Below, in pieces: positions 36,276 to 46,129 of a stretch of 64,000 nucleotides of DNA; position 1 is the first letter of the stretch, and each line of letters starts with the position of its first letter. The notes under the pieces were generated by a model. It saw only the letters and a list, made by a program, of their open reading frames with translations, had not been told where the DNA came from and searched no databases. The translations under genes and the position numbers were made by a program. The DNA comes from an uncultured Algibacter sp. (GTDB lineage: Bacteria; Bacteroidota; Bacteroidia; Flavobacteriales; Flavobacteriaceae): contig NZ_CANLGU010000002.1 in assembly GCF_947490405.1 (NCBI RefSeq), positions 558,001 to 622,000 of the forward strand, written 5' to 3'.

Positions 36276-36304
36276 AATTAAGTTTGTATTTTAAATAATT
36301 GTGT

Positions 36305-36338
36305 AAAAAAAAAGACTACTTAAAAGTAGTCTTTTTTG
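36305..36338 (-). terminator. Terminator of the degT-galE operon
   Basis: AAAGACTACT (36311-36320) pairs with AGTAGTCTTT (36325-36334), with A tracts on the left giving a U tract on the minus-strand RNA. It follows galE. Confidence 0.85.
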
Positions 36339-36358
36339 TATAATTATTGTAGCTAATT

Positions 36359-37384
36359 TTATTCCTTCTCTCTTACTTTTTGTTCCCATTTCCAAGCAGA
36401 TCGCATAGCATCATCAAGAGATAATTTGGTTTTCCAACCTAAATCATTATTCGCTTTATTGGTATCTGCATAGGCTGAAATTATATCACCTTCTCTTCTA
36501 CCTACTATCTTGTAGTTTAATTTTTTTCCTGAGACTCGCTCAAAAGACTGAACTACTTCAAGAACCGAACTTCCCTTACCTGTCCCCAAGTTAAATGTCT
36601 CATAGCTAGTTTTATTTTCACCTTTCAATAATCTGCCTAAAGCTACAACATGTGCTTTAGCTAGATCTACAACATGAATATAATCTCGAATACATGTGCC
36701 ATCAGGAGTTGGGTAATCGTCTCCAAATACAGACAATTCTTCACGCAACCCTATAGCAGTTTGCGTAATAAACGGTACTAAATTTTGTGGCACACCTATT
36801 GGTAATTCACCAATTTCAACAGATTCATGAGCCCCAACTGGATTGAAATAACGCAATGCAATTGCTTTTAATGTAGGCACCACTTTACATGTTTCCTGTA
36901 TGATTTCCTCTCCTATTTGTTTTGTGTTACCATACGGAGATTCAGCTTTTTTTACTGGAGCATTTTCAGTAATTGGTAATTCGTCTGCTTGTCCGTAAAC
37001 TGTACAAGAAGAACTGAAAATAAATGCGGCTGACGACAGTTTCTTTAATTCTTTAAGAATATAAATAAGCGAACCGATATTATTTTCATAATACATCAAA
37101 GGTTCTTTAACACTTTCTCCAACAGCTTTACTTGCAGCAAAGTGAATAACTCCTTTTACATCATTATGCTTTGCAAAAAAAGCTTCAACATCAGCTTTAT
37201 CTTTTAAATCTAACTTTTCAAAAATTGGCTTTTCTCCAGTTATAGCTGTAATACCATCTAATACTTTTTCAGAAGAATTTGATAAATCATCAATAATAAC
37301 AACTTCATAACCTTCATTTTGAAGCTCAACAACTGTATGTGATCCAATAAACCCTAATCCTCCTGTAACTAATATTTTATTCAT
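36359..37384 (-). CDS. galE: UDP-glucose 4-epimerase
   Basis: A 341-residue short-chain dehydrogenase of the GalE type that interconverts UDP-glucose and UDP-galactose. The NAD site TGGLGFIGSHTVVEL is at the N-terminus; FSSSCTVYGQ holds the catalytic Ser/Thr and YGNTKQIGEEI the Tyr-x3-Lys pair; RYFNPVGAHESVEIGE is the typical GalE substrate region. Its start overlaps the end of the DegT gene by 8 bp, so they are cotranscribed and likely serve envelope sugar synthesis. A terminator follows. Confidence 0.94.
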   Translation of the reverse strand: MNKILVTGGLGFIGSHTVVELQNEGYEVVIIDDLSNSSEKVLDGITAITGEKPIFEKLDLKDKADVEAFFAKHNDVKGVIHFAASKAVGESVKEPLMYYENNIGSLIYILKELKKLSSAAFIFSSSCTVYGQADELPITENAPVKKAESPYGNTKQIGEEIIQETCKVVPTLKAIALRYFNPVGAHESVEIGELPIGVPQNLVPFITQTAIGLREELSVFGDDYPTPDGTCIRDYIHVVDLAKAHVVALGRLLKGENKTSYETFNLGTGKGSSVLEVVQSFERVSGKKLNYKIVGRREGDIISAYADTNKANNDLGWKTKLSLDDAMRSAWKWEQKVREKE

Positions 37385-38534
37385 TTATAAACTTTATAAT
37401 TGTTGATGTAATAAATTCTATTTGTTCATCATCTAATTCTGTATGCATTGGTAATGAAATAACATCTTTCACCAATTTGTTGGTTACCTTAAAATCAGAC
37501 TCATTGTATCTTTCATCAAGATATGCCTTTTGTTTATGTAACGGTATGGGATAATACACGCCACAAGGAATTCCATTCTCGTTTAAATGTTTTACCAAGC
37601 CATCTCTGTCTATAAGCTTTACCCTTAGCGTATATTGGTGAAATACATGACAATCACACGTATCACAAATATCATTACAACTTCTACTTACTGTTTTAGG
37701 AGTTATTATTTTATCTATGCCTTCAAAAGCCTTGTTATATTTTCTAGCAGCCTCTTGTCTTGCTGTATTATAATCATCTAAACGTGGTAATTTAGTATCT
37801 AAAACTACTGCCTGAATACTATCCAATCTAGAATTTACACCAACTACATCATGGTGATAACGTTCATACATACCATGATTTACAATACCACGTATTGTAT
37901 GAGCTAAATCATCATCATTTGTAAAAATAGCGCCTCCATCTCCATAACATCCAAGGTTTTTTGAAGGAAAAAATGATGTAGCTCCAACATTTCCAATAGT
38001 TCCAGCCTTTACTTTTGTCCCATTAGTATAGGTATAGTTAGCTCCAATAGCTTGAGCATTATCTTCAATAACAAATAAATTATGCTTTTTAGCTATTTCC
38101 ATAATAGATTCCATATCAGCACATTGTCCGAATAAATGAACTGGCACAATAGCTTTTGTTTTTGGTGTAATAGCTTTTTTTATCGCTTCAATATTGATAT
38201 TGAAATCGTCTTCATTAACATCTACCAAAACGGGTGTTAATTGCAAAAGCGCTATAACCTCTACAGTTGCTGCAAATGTAAAATCGGCAGTAATAACCTC
38301 ATCACCTGGTTTTAAACCAAGTCCCATCATAGCTATTTGCAACGCATCGGTTCCGTTAGCACAAGGAATTACATGTTTTACATGCAAGTAACTCTCTAAA
38401 TTTCCCTGGAACTCATGGACTTTAGGACCATTAATAAATGCTGTGTTTTCGATGACTTCTTGAATAGAAGGATTAACAATATCTTTTATATCGTTATACT
38501 GACCTTTGAGGTCAACCATTTGAATTTTTTTCAT
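37377..38534 (-). CDS. DegT/DnrJ/EryC1 family PLP aminotransferase
   Basis: A 385-residue sugar aminotransferase-family protein. PLP-binding Lys192 is in ATSFFPSKNLGCYGDGGAI; VIEDNAQAIGA holds the Asp that contacts the PLP nitrogen; ANGTDALQIAM is the phosphate-binding start. Members transfer amino groups to keto-sugars for lipopolysaccharide or glycoprotein glycans. A short Cys-rich insertion (SCNDICDTCDCHVFHQY, about 284-301, five Cys) sits just before the HVFHQY motif and could be a small metal site. It overlaps galE by 8 bp. The exact nucleotide-sugar substrate is not predictable. Confidence 0.9.
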   Translation of the reverse strand: MKKIQMVDLKGQYNDIKDIVNPSIQEVIENTAFINGPKVHEFQGNLESYLHVKHVIPCANGTDALQIAMMGLGLKPGDEVITADFTFAATVEVIALLQLTPVLVDVNEDDFNINIEAIKKAITPKTKAIVPVHLFGQCADMESIMEIAKKHNLFVIEDNAQAIGANYTYTNGTKVKAGTIGNVGATSFFPSKNLGCYGDGGAIFTNDDDLAHTIRGIVNHGMYERYHHDVVGVNSRLDSIQAVVLDTKLPRLDDYNTARQEAARKYNKAFEGIDKIITPKTVSRSCNDICDTCDCHVFHQYTLRVKLIDRDGLVKHLNENGIPCGVYYPIPLHKQKAYLDERYNESDFKVTNKLVKDVISLPMHTELDDEQIEFITSTIIKFINE

Positions 38535-38691
38535 CTAAAGAAAATTGTAGTCAGTATTTTAAAGAAAGAATATTGACTCATTCTAACGCTAATCTGTTGT
38601 GGACTAACAAGCAACAAAATTACAAAAATGATTAACGCTAACCAATGAATTTATTTCAAAGAAATGTATTTTAGCACTCAAAGATAGAATA

Positions 38692-39927
38692 TTGCACTTT
38701 ATTTACAACATAGGAATATATCTTACAAATTTTGGTCTAAAGTTTGGAGCATTGTTTAATAGTAAACTTAAAAAAGGTGTTCTTGGAAGAGAGTCTACTT
38801 TTGACATTTTGAAAAACAACCTAAAAAAAGAAGATAAAACACTTTGGTTTCATTGTGCATCTTTAGGAGAATATGAACAAGGACTTCCTGTTTTTTCTGA
38901 ACTGAGAAATCACTATCAACATCACAAAATAATTCTTAGTTTTTTCTCTCCATCTGGATATGAAATTAGAAAAAACACTCCGATTGCTGACGTAGTTATA
39001 TATCTTCCTCTGGATACAAAAGCAAACGCAAAACGTTTTTTTGATATTGTAAACCCCAATCTCACCGTATTTGTTAAATACGATATTTGGCCAAATTTTT
39101 TAATTGAATTAAAACAAAGAAACCTGAGAGCTATATTAATTTCTGCTTCATTCAGAAAAAACCAACACTATTTTAAAAATTCCAACACGCCTTTCAAAAA
39201 AGCATTATTTAGTTTTGAACATATTTTTACTCAAAATGAGTCTTCAAAAAAACTACTCGAATCCATAGGTTGTAATCAAGTTACAGTTTCTGGTGACACG
39301 CGTTTTGATCGTGTTAACAATCAATTAAACACAGATAACACATTAGATTTTATTGAAAATTTCAAAAACAAAAAAACCTGCATTATAGCTGGTAGCACAT
39401 GGACAGAAGACGAAGCCCTGTTTATAAATTTTATTAATTCTGAAGCTTCAAGTGATTTAAAATTTATTATTGCCCCCCATAACATTAAAACATCTCATAT
39501 AAAAAGTCTTCAAGAAAAGTTAACCAAAAGCAGTATTTTATTTTCTAAAAAAGACAATGAAGAGCTTTCTGAAAAACAAATTTTTATAGTAGACACAATA
39601 GGAATTCTTTCAAAGATATATAGCTATGCAGATATTACTTATGTGGGAGGAGCAATGGGTAACACAGGATTACACAATACTCTAGAACCAGCAGTTTTTG
39701 GAGTTCCTATTATTATCGGCCCAAATCACCATAAATTCCCCGAAGCTGAGGCTTTAATTACAAATGGAGGAATGTTCTCCATTTCTACACAAGTTGAATT
39801 TGACGATCTTGTTAAAAAATTGATTAACGATAGTGACTTATGCCAAGAACTAGGGTCAAAAAATAAAGCATTCATACAAAATAATCGTGGTGCTGTCATC
39901 CAAATACTAAATTACCTACGTATATAG
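38692..39927 (+). CDS. waaA: 3-deoxy-D-manno-octulosonic acid (Kdo) transferase
   Basis: A 411-residue GT30 enzyme that adds Kdo to lipid A at the inner membrane. An N-terminal helix (FIYNIGIYLTNFGLKF) anchors it; LWFHCASLGEYEQGLPVF contains the catalytic Glu region; the C-terminal DITYVGGAMGNTGLHNTLEPAVFGVPIIIGPNH is the donor site. The start is TTG at 38692; no ATG gives a better N-terminus, and MHFIYNIGIY matches the family start. It is divergent from the degT-galE operon. Confidence 0.93.
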   Translation: MHFIYNIGIYLTNFGLKFGALFNSKLKKGVLGRESTFDILKNNLKKEDKTLWFHCASLGEYEQGLPVFSELRNHYQHHKIILSFFSPSGYEIRKNTPIADVVIYLPLDTKANAKRFFDIVNPNLTVFVKYDIWPNFLIELKQRNLRAILISASFRKNQHYFKNSNTPFKKALFSFEHIFTQNESSKKLLESIGCNQVTVSGDTRFDRVNNQLNTDNTLDFIENFKNKKTCIIAGSTWTEDEALFINFINSEASSDLKFIIAPHNIKTSHIKSLQEKLTKSSILFSKKDNEELSEKQIFIVDTIGILSKIYSYADITYVGGAMGNTGLHNTLEPAVFGVPIIIGPNHHKFPEAEALITNGGMFSISTQVEFDDLVKKLINDSDLCQELGSKNKAFIQNNRGAVIQILNYLRI

Positions 39928-40028
39928 TTATGTTTTAATCTAAGAATTATACAAATATTCGTAATTCTGATGAAAAGTCATTAAATTGGCACTAACTAAA
40001 AAAATAATTAACACTAAAACAAAAACCG

Positions 40029-40373
40029 ATGAAAAAATTAGTATTAAGTTCAATCTTATTGTTAGCTTTAAGTTTAAGTTTCACATCATGTAGAGATACA
40101 AAAAAAGCAGATTCAATAGAAGAAGCTGTTGAGAATGCTGCTGATGCCGCTGGTGAAGCTGTAGATAATGCAGCTAACACTGCAGGTGAAGCTGTTGAGA
40201 ATGCTGCTGATGCTGCTGGTGAAGCTGTAGATAATGCAGTTGATGCCGCTGGTGATGCTGCTAACAAAGCTGGTGAAGCTGTAGATAAAGCTGTGGATGC
40301 CGCAGGAGAAACTGTTGATAAAGCTGCAGACGCAGTAAAAAAAGAAGCAGATAAATTAAAAACTGGTCACTAA
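40029..40373 (+). CDS. Alanine-rich lipoprotein with 11-residue LEA-like repeats
   Basis: A 114-residue predicted lipoprotein (lipobox FTSC, Cys21). The mature part is built of 11-residue units such as EAVENAADAAG and EAVDNAANTAG, then one shortened 7-residue unit (DAANKAG), two more and a Lys-rich tail. The DNA period is exactly 33 nt from 40122 (40155, 40188, 40221, 40254). An 11-residue Ala/Glu/Lys pattern forms extended amphipathic helices as in LEA group 3 and apolipoprotein-like proteins. A role in stress or surface protection is a guess. It has its own terminator and no operon partner. Confidence 0.82.
   Translation: MKKLVLSSILLLALSLSFTSCRDTKKADSIEEAVENAADAAGEAVDNAANTAGEAVENAADAAGEAVDNAVDAAGDAANKAGEAVDKAVDAAGETVDKAADAVKKEADKLKTGH
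40122..40274 (+). repeat. 33-nt coding tandem repeat
   Basis: Units starting GAAGCTGT at 40122, 40155, 40188 and 40221, with a diverged and shortened unit at 40254, lie in the lipoprotein gene. Units 1 and 3 and units 2 and 4 are the most alike, giving a 66-nt higher-order period, which suggests duplication of a two-unit block. Confidence 0.85.
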
Positions 40374-40397
40374 ACTTAGATTAGTTTTATAAATTAA

Positions 40398-40425
40398 AAA
40401 GCCACCTATTTGGTGGCTTTTTTAT
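40398..40425 (+). terminator. Terminator of the LEA-like lipoprotein gene
   Basis: AAAGCCACC (40398-40406) pairs with GGTGGCTTT (40412-40420), followed by a T tract. The rest of the gap to 40636 shows nothing further. Confidence 0.88.
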
Positions 40426-40636
40426 ATTTTCAATGTTTTTGTAAAAATCAAAAAGCCATATCAAAATTTTGACAATGCTTTTTTTTACATTAAGAATCTA
40501 CTCTCGAATCATCTTTTAGAGTTTTTCAGAAATTAACTGAGTTTACAAATAATTACATAGTTAATTCTACTCAAACCTTTTGAAATAATTGACTCTTTTC
40601 ATGATGTTTCTAAGTTAATCATAAAACTTGTCTATT

Positions 40637-41986
40637 TCAAAAAAACAGAGACAACACAAACGAGCAACTAAACCCAATTAAGGCGAGTAGCGTCGTCATT
40701 AATGTCCAACTTTTAAAAGTTTGTTTTTCGGTAAGTCCTAAATACTTTCCAACGAGCCAAAAACCACTATCGTTAACATGAGACATGATACTGGCACCTG
40801 AAGCCACAGCTATAACTAGTAATGCTTTTTGAGGCTCTGAAATAGAATCCATTAAAAGAGGTGCAGTAAGTCCTGCAGCTGTTATCATAGCAACTGTGGC
40901 AGAACCTTGTAATACTCTTACTAAAGCAGCTGATAAAAATGCAAATAATAAAATGCTCACCCCTTTATCTGCAAAATAATTTGCTAGCATTTCACCAGCT
41001 CCAGTATTTACAAGCATTTGCTTAAATACACCTCCAGCCCCAGTAATTAAAATAATAATACCTGCTGGTGCCATAGATTTTGTACTAATATCTAACAATT
41101 GTTGCTTTGTAAACCCTCTTCTAATTCCTAAAGTATACCAAGCAATAAGATTTGCAATAATTAATGCAGAAAAGGGATGCCCAATCATTCCAAGCCACCC
41201 CTTTAAGTTTTTAGATACTAGTTCTTCACCAACTAATGGACTGTTTATAATAGTATTTATAACAATAAGTACTATAGGAATTGCAATAATACTTACGATA
41301 ATACCCACAGATGGTAAACCCTTTTGCTCTGGCTTAATTATATCATTTGAAGCAATGCCAGAAACAGGAATACGTTTTGAAATATACTTTCCTAAAATAG
41401 GACCACACAAGATAGCGGTTGGAATACCAGCAATAAACCCAAAAAGAATAACCCAACCTAAATCTGCTTTTAAAATATCGGCTACGGCAACTGGCCCAGG
41501 TGTTGGTGGAATAAACGTATGTGTTATTGCTAAACCAGCTAATAGCGGAATGCCGTAAAGTAAAATTGGTTTTTTTGTTTTCTTTTGAAGCGCATAAATC
41601 ATAGGAACTAATATGATAAACGCTACTTCAAAAAATACAGGAATTGCCACAATAAACCCTGTAAGCATTAATGCCCAAGGTGAGCGTTCAATTCCAAACT
41701 TGGATAGTAATTTACTGGCCAATGCTTCTGCACCACCAGAATGTTCTAAAATAGCTCCAAAAATACCACCTAAACCAACAACTACAGCTACAAAACCAAG
41801 AGTGTTGCCCATACCTTCTTGTACAGTTTTTACAATGGTTAGCGGTTCCATTCCAGATAATACACCCACTAAAATACTAGCCATTAGTAAAGCTATAAAT
41901 GCTTGAATTTTAAATCGTAAAATAAGCACGATAAGTAAAACCACACCTAAAAATACAGCTCCTAAAAGAGAAAAATCAATCATTAT
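40637..41986 (-). CDS. gntP: Gluconate:H+ symporter, GntP family
   Basis: A 449-residue inner-membrane transporter with about 12-14 helices. GntP-family features are GFIVAIPVFFEVAFIILVP near residue 110, HTFIPPTPGPVAVA and SGASIMSHVNDSGFWLVGKYL near the C-terminus. I use the ATG at 41986, whose A is the last base of the gnd stop codon; another ATG at 41995 would add three residues. It is the last gene of a five-gene gluconate operon and would bring gluconate into the cytoplasm for the kinase. Confidence 0.93.
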   Translation of the reverse strand: MMIDFSLLGAVFLGVVLLIVLILRFKIQAFIALLMASILVGVLSGMEPLTIVKTVQEGMGNTLGFVAVVVGLGGIFGAILEHSGGAEALASKLLSKFGIERSPWALMLTGFIVAIPVFFEVAFIILVPMIYALQKKTKKPILLYGIPLLAGLAITHTFIPPTPGPVAVADILKADLGWVILFGFIAGIPTAILCGPILGKYISKRIPVSGIASNDIIKPEQKGLPSVGIIVSIIAIPIVLIVINTIINSPLVGEELVSKNLKGWLGMIGHPFSALIIANLIAWYTLGIRRGFTKQQLLDISTKSMAPAGIIILITGAGGVFKQMLVNTGAGEMLANYFADKGVSILLFAFLSAALVRVLQGSATVAMITAAGLTAPLLMDSISEPQKALLVIAVASGASIMSHVNDSGFWLVGKYLGLTEKQTFKSWTLMTTLLALIGFSCSFVLSLFF

Positions 41987-43383
41987 TAATACCATTTAGT
42001 GTGAAAAAACTGCGTTTCTGGAGCATCTGTTTTTTGGTAGGTATGTGCACCAAAATAATCACGTTGCGCCTGTATTAAATTTGCAGGTAAACGCTCTGTT
42101 GTTATTGCAATCCAGTAATTATAGGCAGACCAAAATGTATCAAATGCAATACGATGTGACAAACTATATGAAATACTCTTTTTAATTGCCGCTTCAGAAG
42201 ATGTTAATACCTCAAGAAGAGTCTCATCTTCTAAATAATTATTGTTGTATTTAAATATATTGATTGAAGTTTCCATGAACTCAGATCTAATGATACACCC
42301 GTTAGTCCAGATACGTGCTATTTCAGATAAATTTAAATACCAATTATAGGTATTTGAAGCGAGTTGCATCAACTCAAAACCTTGATGATGGTTTACAATT
42401 CTTGCAAACCTATATGCCTTCTCTAAAACTTTAACATCAACAGTTTCAACTTGGTTTGCAACTGTTTTAATGGCATTAGAGAGTGCATTTCTTTTATGCT
42501 TAAACGCTGAGATATATCGCGCAAAAACTGCCGAAGACATCATAGTATTTACAGTTCCTAAATCAAATGCCGCTTTTGAAGACCAAGATCCCGTTCCCTT
42601 ATTACCTGCTTTATCTAAAATTGTATCTAAAACATAAATACCATTTTCTTTTTTTCGAAGAATATCTATGGTAATTTCTAAAAGGTAACTAGATACATCT
42701 GTTTTATTCCATTCAGAAAATACGTTTGCAATCTCATCGTTAGTTTTAGTTACCGAAAGTAATGCGTATACTTCAGCTAATAATTGCATTTCGGCATATT
42801 CTATACCGTTATGAACCATTTTCACAAAATGTCCAGCTCCTGCTTCTCCAATATGTATACAACATGATTTACCATGATTATCTTTTGCTGCTATAGCTTC
42901 TAAAACCGGAGCTATTTTAGCATAACTCTCTTTAGTACCTCCAGGCATTATTGAAGGCCCTTTTCTAGCGCCTTCTTCACCTCCAGAAACACCACAACCC
43001 ACAAAATTTATTTTTTTATCTTTTAAATTTGTTACTCGCCTGTTGGTATCTAAATAATGTGAGTTTCCGCCATCAATCAAAATATCGCCTTCATCTAAAA
43101 AAGGTAAAATAGCTTCAATAACAGCATCAATAGCATTTCCAGCTTTAATCATAACAAGTATATTTCTAGGGCGTTCTAAAGATGTTACAAAACTTTTAAA
43201 TTCTGTAAACCCTTTGATATTCATACTCGCATCAGTTCGTTTTAAAAAATCAGAAAGAACGTGTGCTTCTCCTTGTTTAACCCTGTTGTAAACGGATACA
43301 GCAAAACCTTTCTCTGCAATGTTAAGACTTAAACTGCTTCCCATTACTCCTAATCCTATAACGCCTATGGTTGATTTGCTCAT
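41986..43383 (-). CDS. gnd: 6-phosphogluconate dehydrogenase (decarboxylating)
   Basis: A 465-residue enzyme of the long, Escherichia coli-like Gnd class. It oxidises 6-phosphogluconate to ribulose 5-phosphate, CO2 and NADPH. Visible motifs are GVIGLGVMGSSLSLNIA (NADP site), DGGNSHY, GCGVSGGEEGARKGPSIMPGG, the catalytic Lys region GHFVKMVHNGIEYAEMQ and the C-terminal tail AQRDYFGAHTY. It overlaps gntK by 4 bp and touches gntP, so it is translated as part of the gluconate operon. Confidence 0.96.
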   Translation of the reverse strand: MSKSTIGVIGLGVMGSSLSLNIAEKGFAVSVYNRVKQGEAHVLSDFLKRTDASMNIKGFTEFKSFVTSLERPRNILVMIKAGNAIDAVIEAILPFLDEGDILIDGGNSHYLDTNRRVTNLKDKKINFVGCGVSGGEEGARKGPSIMPGGTKESYAKIAPVLEAIAAKDNHGKSCCIHIGEAGAGHFVKMVHNGIEYAEMQLLAEVYALLSVTKTNDEIANVFSEWNKTDVSSYLLEITIDILRKKENGIYVLDTILDKAGNKGTGSWSSKAAFDLGTVNTMMSSAVFARYISAFKHKRNALSNAIKTVANQVETVDVKVLEKAYRFARIVNHHQGFELMQLASNTYNWYLNLSEIARIWTNGCIIRSEFMETSINIFKYNNNYLEDETLLEVLTSSEAAIKKSISYSLSHRIAFDTFWSAYNYWIAITTERLPANLIQAQRDYFGAHTYQKTDAPETQFFHTKWY

Positions 43384-43859
43384 GTTATTTTTGAAACAAT
43401 AGTGTTTATAATATGTTCGAGTGATTTAGTTATATCTACATGAATGCCATAATCGGGTATTTCTAAATCTTTGAATTGCGCATCTAATAAATCTGAACTC
43501 ATATAATGTCCGCTTCGTTTTTCAATACGTTTTTTAATCAAACTTTTATTTCCTGATAAATATACCCAAATGATGGATTTATATGTTGAAGATAATAGTA
43601 TTCTATAACTTTCCTTTAAAGCCGAACATGCTAAAACGGCGCCTTCATTAACTGACCAATCGGTTATGTTATCTGATAATATTTGTAACCATGGCCATCT
43701 ATCTTCATCATTTAAAGCTTGTTTATTGGTCATTTTATCAATATTTGATTTTGGATGAAAATCATCAGCATCATAATACGGTAATTGAAGCTGCTCTGAT
43801 AACTTTTTACTTATGGTCGTTTTTCCACAGCCGCTTACACCCATTACTACAATAACCAT
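43380..43859 (-). CDS. gntK: Gluconokinase
   Basis: A 159-residue P-loop kinase that phosphorylates gluconate to 6-phosphogluconate. The P-loop GVSGCGKTTISKKL is at the N-terminus; DADDFHPKSNIDKM and the ALNDEDRWPWL segment are the gluconate-binding signature; ACSALKESYR follows. Length is typical for GntK/IdnK. It overlaps gnd by 4 bp, linking kinase and dehydrogenase production, and begins 4 bp after the GH3 hydrolase gene. Confidence 0.95.
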   Translation of the reverse strand: MVIVVMGVSGCGKTTISKKLSEQLQLPYYDADDFHPKSNIDKMTNKQALNDEDRWPWLQILSDNITDWSVNEGAVLACSALKESYRILLSSTYKSIIWVYLSGNKSLIKKRIEKRSGHYMSSDLLDAQFKDLEIPDYGIHVDITKSLEHIINTIVSKIT

Positions 43860-43863
43860 ATCC

Positions 43864-46125
43864 TTAATTTTTTAAATAAAAAGAATGCTTTAATCCTGAT
43901 GCTGAATGTGGTCCAACCCAAATATTAAAATCGCCTTCTTCGGCTGCTTTTACAGATTTGTGACTTGTAAATTCTAATGACTTAGATGACAATTTAAAAC
44001 GAACTTCTTTAGTTTCACCAGGCTCAAAATTTATATGCTGAAACCCTTTTAACTCTCTTACTGGTCTAGTAATACTTCCCACAACATCTTGAACATATAG
44101 TTGCACAACTTCTTTCCCCGCTCTTTTTCCCGTATTTGTAATGGTGGCTTTTATTATAATATCTTCATTAAACGTGATAGTATCTTTTGATACTTCTACC
44201 TTATCATATCTAAAATTTGTATAACCAAGACCATAACCAAAAGGAAAATGAGGTGTGTACCCCGCATCTAAGTAATGAGAATCATTCCCTAAAGAACTTT
44301 GCCACGCGCCAACAGGAATATCATAGATAGCAACAAAATCATCTTTATTTGCAGGCCTCCCTGTATTTTTATGATTATAATAATAAGGTAACTGTCCTGC
44401 TGTTTTTGGCCATGATACAGGCAGCCTACCTTGTGGTTCGCTTAATCCAAATAAAATTTCCCGTAATGCTTCACCACCCATTGTACCAGGGTGCCATGTC
44501 ATTAAAACGCTATCTACATCATCAATTATATTGGTAATTGTAATTGGTCTACCAGCCATAATTACCAAAACAATTGGCTTATCTGTTTTTGCTAATTCTT
44601 TAATTAAATCTTCTTGCGCGCCAGGTAAATCAATAGAGGCTCTGCTGTGGGCTTCTCCAGATAGAATAGCCTCCTCTCCTACAACACAAACAATTACATC
44701 TGAAGCTGTTGCTATAGCCACTGCCTTTTTAAATTCTTTTTTTGAAGTAGCCCTACTGTGCGTTAATCCTGGAATAAAATTGTAATTTATATTAGCTGTT
44801 TTAAAAGCATCTAATGGTGTTAGGGTGTGTTCTTTTTCGCCATCAAAAGTCCATGTTCCCATTTGGTCTAGAGGTGCATCAACCATAGGACCTATTAAAG
44901 CTACTTTTGAAGTTTTAGCTAAAGGCAAAACGCCTGTATTTTTTAACATTACAGTACTTTTTACAGCCGCATTTTTTGCTTTTTCAAGATGAGATTTTTT
45001 GTAAAATGTAGCCTCATTTTTTGTATCTCTGTAAGGCATTTCAAATAGGCCTAACCTTAGTTTTATTCTTAAAATATTTCTTACAAATTCATTTAATTGA
45101 TCCTCAGAAACTTTGCCTTCTTCAATCAAGGCTTTTAAATTATTTTCATAGGCTTTACTAGTCATTTCCATATCTAAACCAGCATTTGCGGCTAATTCTG
45201 CCACATGTTTTTCGTTTTTAGCATAGCCATGTGCAATCATTTCTATGGTAGATTCCCAATCACTTACCACAAAGCCATCAAACTTTAATTTACCTCTTAA
45301 AACATCTTTCAATAAAAATTTATTTCCTGTAGCAGGTACACCGTTAATTTCATTAAAAGCTGTCATTACCGTTGCCACTTCAGCATTTAAAGCCGACTCA
45401 AAAGGAGGTAAATACACATTATGCATTAATGGTTTTGAAATGATAGTAGTATTATAATCTCTACCGCCAATGGCAGCACCATAACCAATATAATGTTTTG
45501 CACAGGCAGCAATACTTGTTGGATCATTTAAGGAGTCGCCTTGAAACCCTTCCACATAGGCTTTTCCTAAAACAGAGGCCAAATAAGGATCTTCTCCTGG
45601 CGATTCTGCTATTCTGCCCCAGCGGCTATCTCTTGCAATATCTAGCATGGGTGCAAACGTCCAACGGATACCAACAGAACTAGATTCTATAGCCGCTATT
45701 CGTGATGATGTTCTTGCGATATCTTCATCCCAAGATGCTGCTATCCCTAACGGAATGGGAAACATGGTTTTAAAACCGTGAATAACATCTCTTGCAAAAA
45801 TTAAAGGTATTTTATTAGGACTTTCTTCAACTGCAATTTTTTGTAATTCATCGACAAATTCAATTTTCATTACATTTAACAACGCTCCAACTTTACCCGC
45901 CCTCACTTGTTGTTTTAGTTCTTCTGATAAGGTTTTGGCTCTACTTGAAGTACCTCTTAAATTGGTTTGTCCAATTTTTTCTTCAAGCGTCATTTTAGAA
46001 AGCAACTTATTTATAATATGCTCATACTTTTCCTCATTCTCGCTTACAGCTTTTTTTTCGTTTTGCTCATTTTTAGAACAACTTAAAAAACATAAAAGAA
46101 CTACTAATATGTAATATTGTTTCAT
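43864..46125 (-). CDS. bglX: Glycoside hydrolase family 3 beta-glucosidase, lipoprotein
   Basis: A 753-residue GH3 enzyme of BglX type. A lipobox (LCFLSC, Cys16) predicts lipid anchoring. Domains are the GH3 N-terminal barrel (about 50-370), with nucleophile Asp in FDGFVVSDWEST, the C-terminal alpha/beta domain (about 395-630; acid/base region EAILSGEAHSRASIDLPG) and a fibronectin III-like tail (about 675-745). It removes beta-linked glucose from the non-reducing end of oligosaccharides. Its place between a lactonase and gluconokinase genes, with 4-bp gaps on both sides, suggests that gluconate-containing glucosides are the substrate. Confidence 0.92.
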   Translation of the reverse strand: MKQYYILVVLLCFLSCSKNEQNEKKAVSENEEKYEHIINKLLSKMTLEEKIGQTNLRGTSSRAKTLSEELKQQVRAGKVGALLNVMKIEFVDELQKIAVEESPNKIPLIFARDVIHGFKTMFPIPLGIAASWDEDIARTSSRIAAIESSSVGIRWTFAPMLDIARDSRWGRIAESPGEDPYLASVLGKAYVEGFQGDSLNDPTSIAACAKHYIGYGAAIGGRDYNTTIISKPLMHNVYLPPFESALNAEVATVMTAFNEINGVPATGNKFLLKDVLRGKLKFDGFVVSDWESTIEMIAHGYAKNEKHVAELAANAGLDMEMTSKAYENNLKALIEEGKVSEDQLNEFVRNILRIKLRLGLFEMPYRDTKNEATFYKKSHLEKAKNAAVKSTVMLKNTGVLPLAKTSKVALIGPMVDAPLDQMGTWTFDGEKEHTLTPLDAFKTANINYNFIPGLTHSRATSKKEFKKAVAIATASDVIVCVVGEEAILSGEAHSRASIDLPGAQEDLIKELAKTDKPIVLVIMAGRPITITNIIDDVDSVLMTWHPGTMGGEALREILFGLSEPQGRLPVSWPKTAGQLPYYYNHKNTGRPANKDDFVAIYDIPVGAWQSSLGNDSHYLDAGYTPHFPFGYGLGYTNFRYDKVEVSKDTITFNEDIIIKATITNTGKRAGKEVVQLYVQDVVGSITRPVRELKGFQHINFEPGETKEVRFKLSSKSLEFTSHKSVKAAEEGDFNIWVGPHSASGLKHSFYLKN

Positions 46126-46129
46126 TGGT

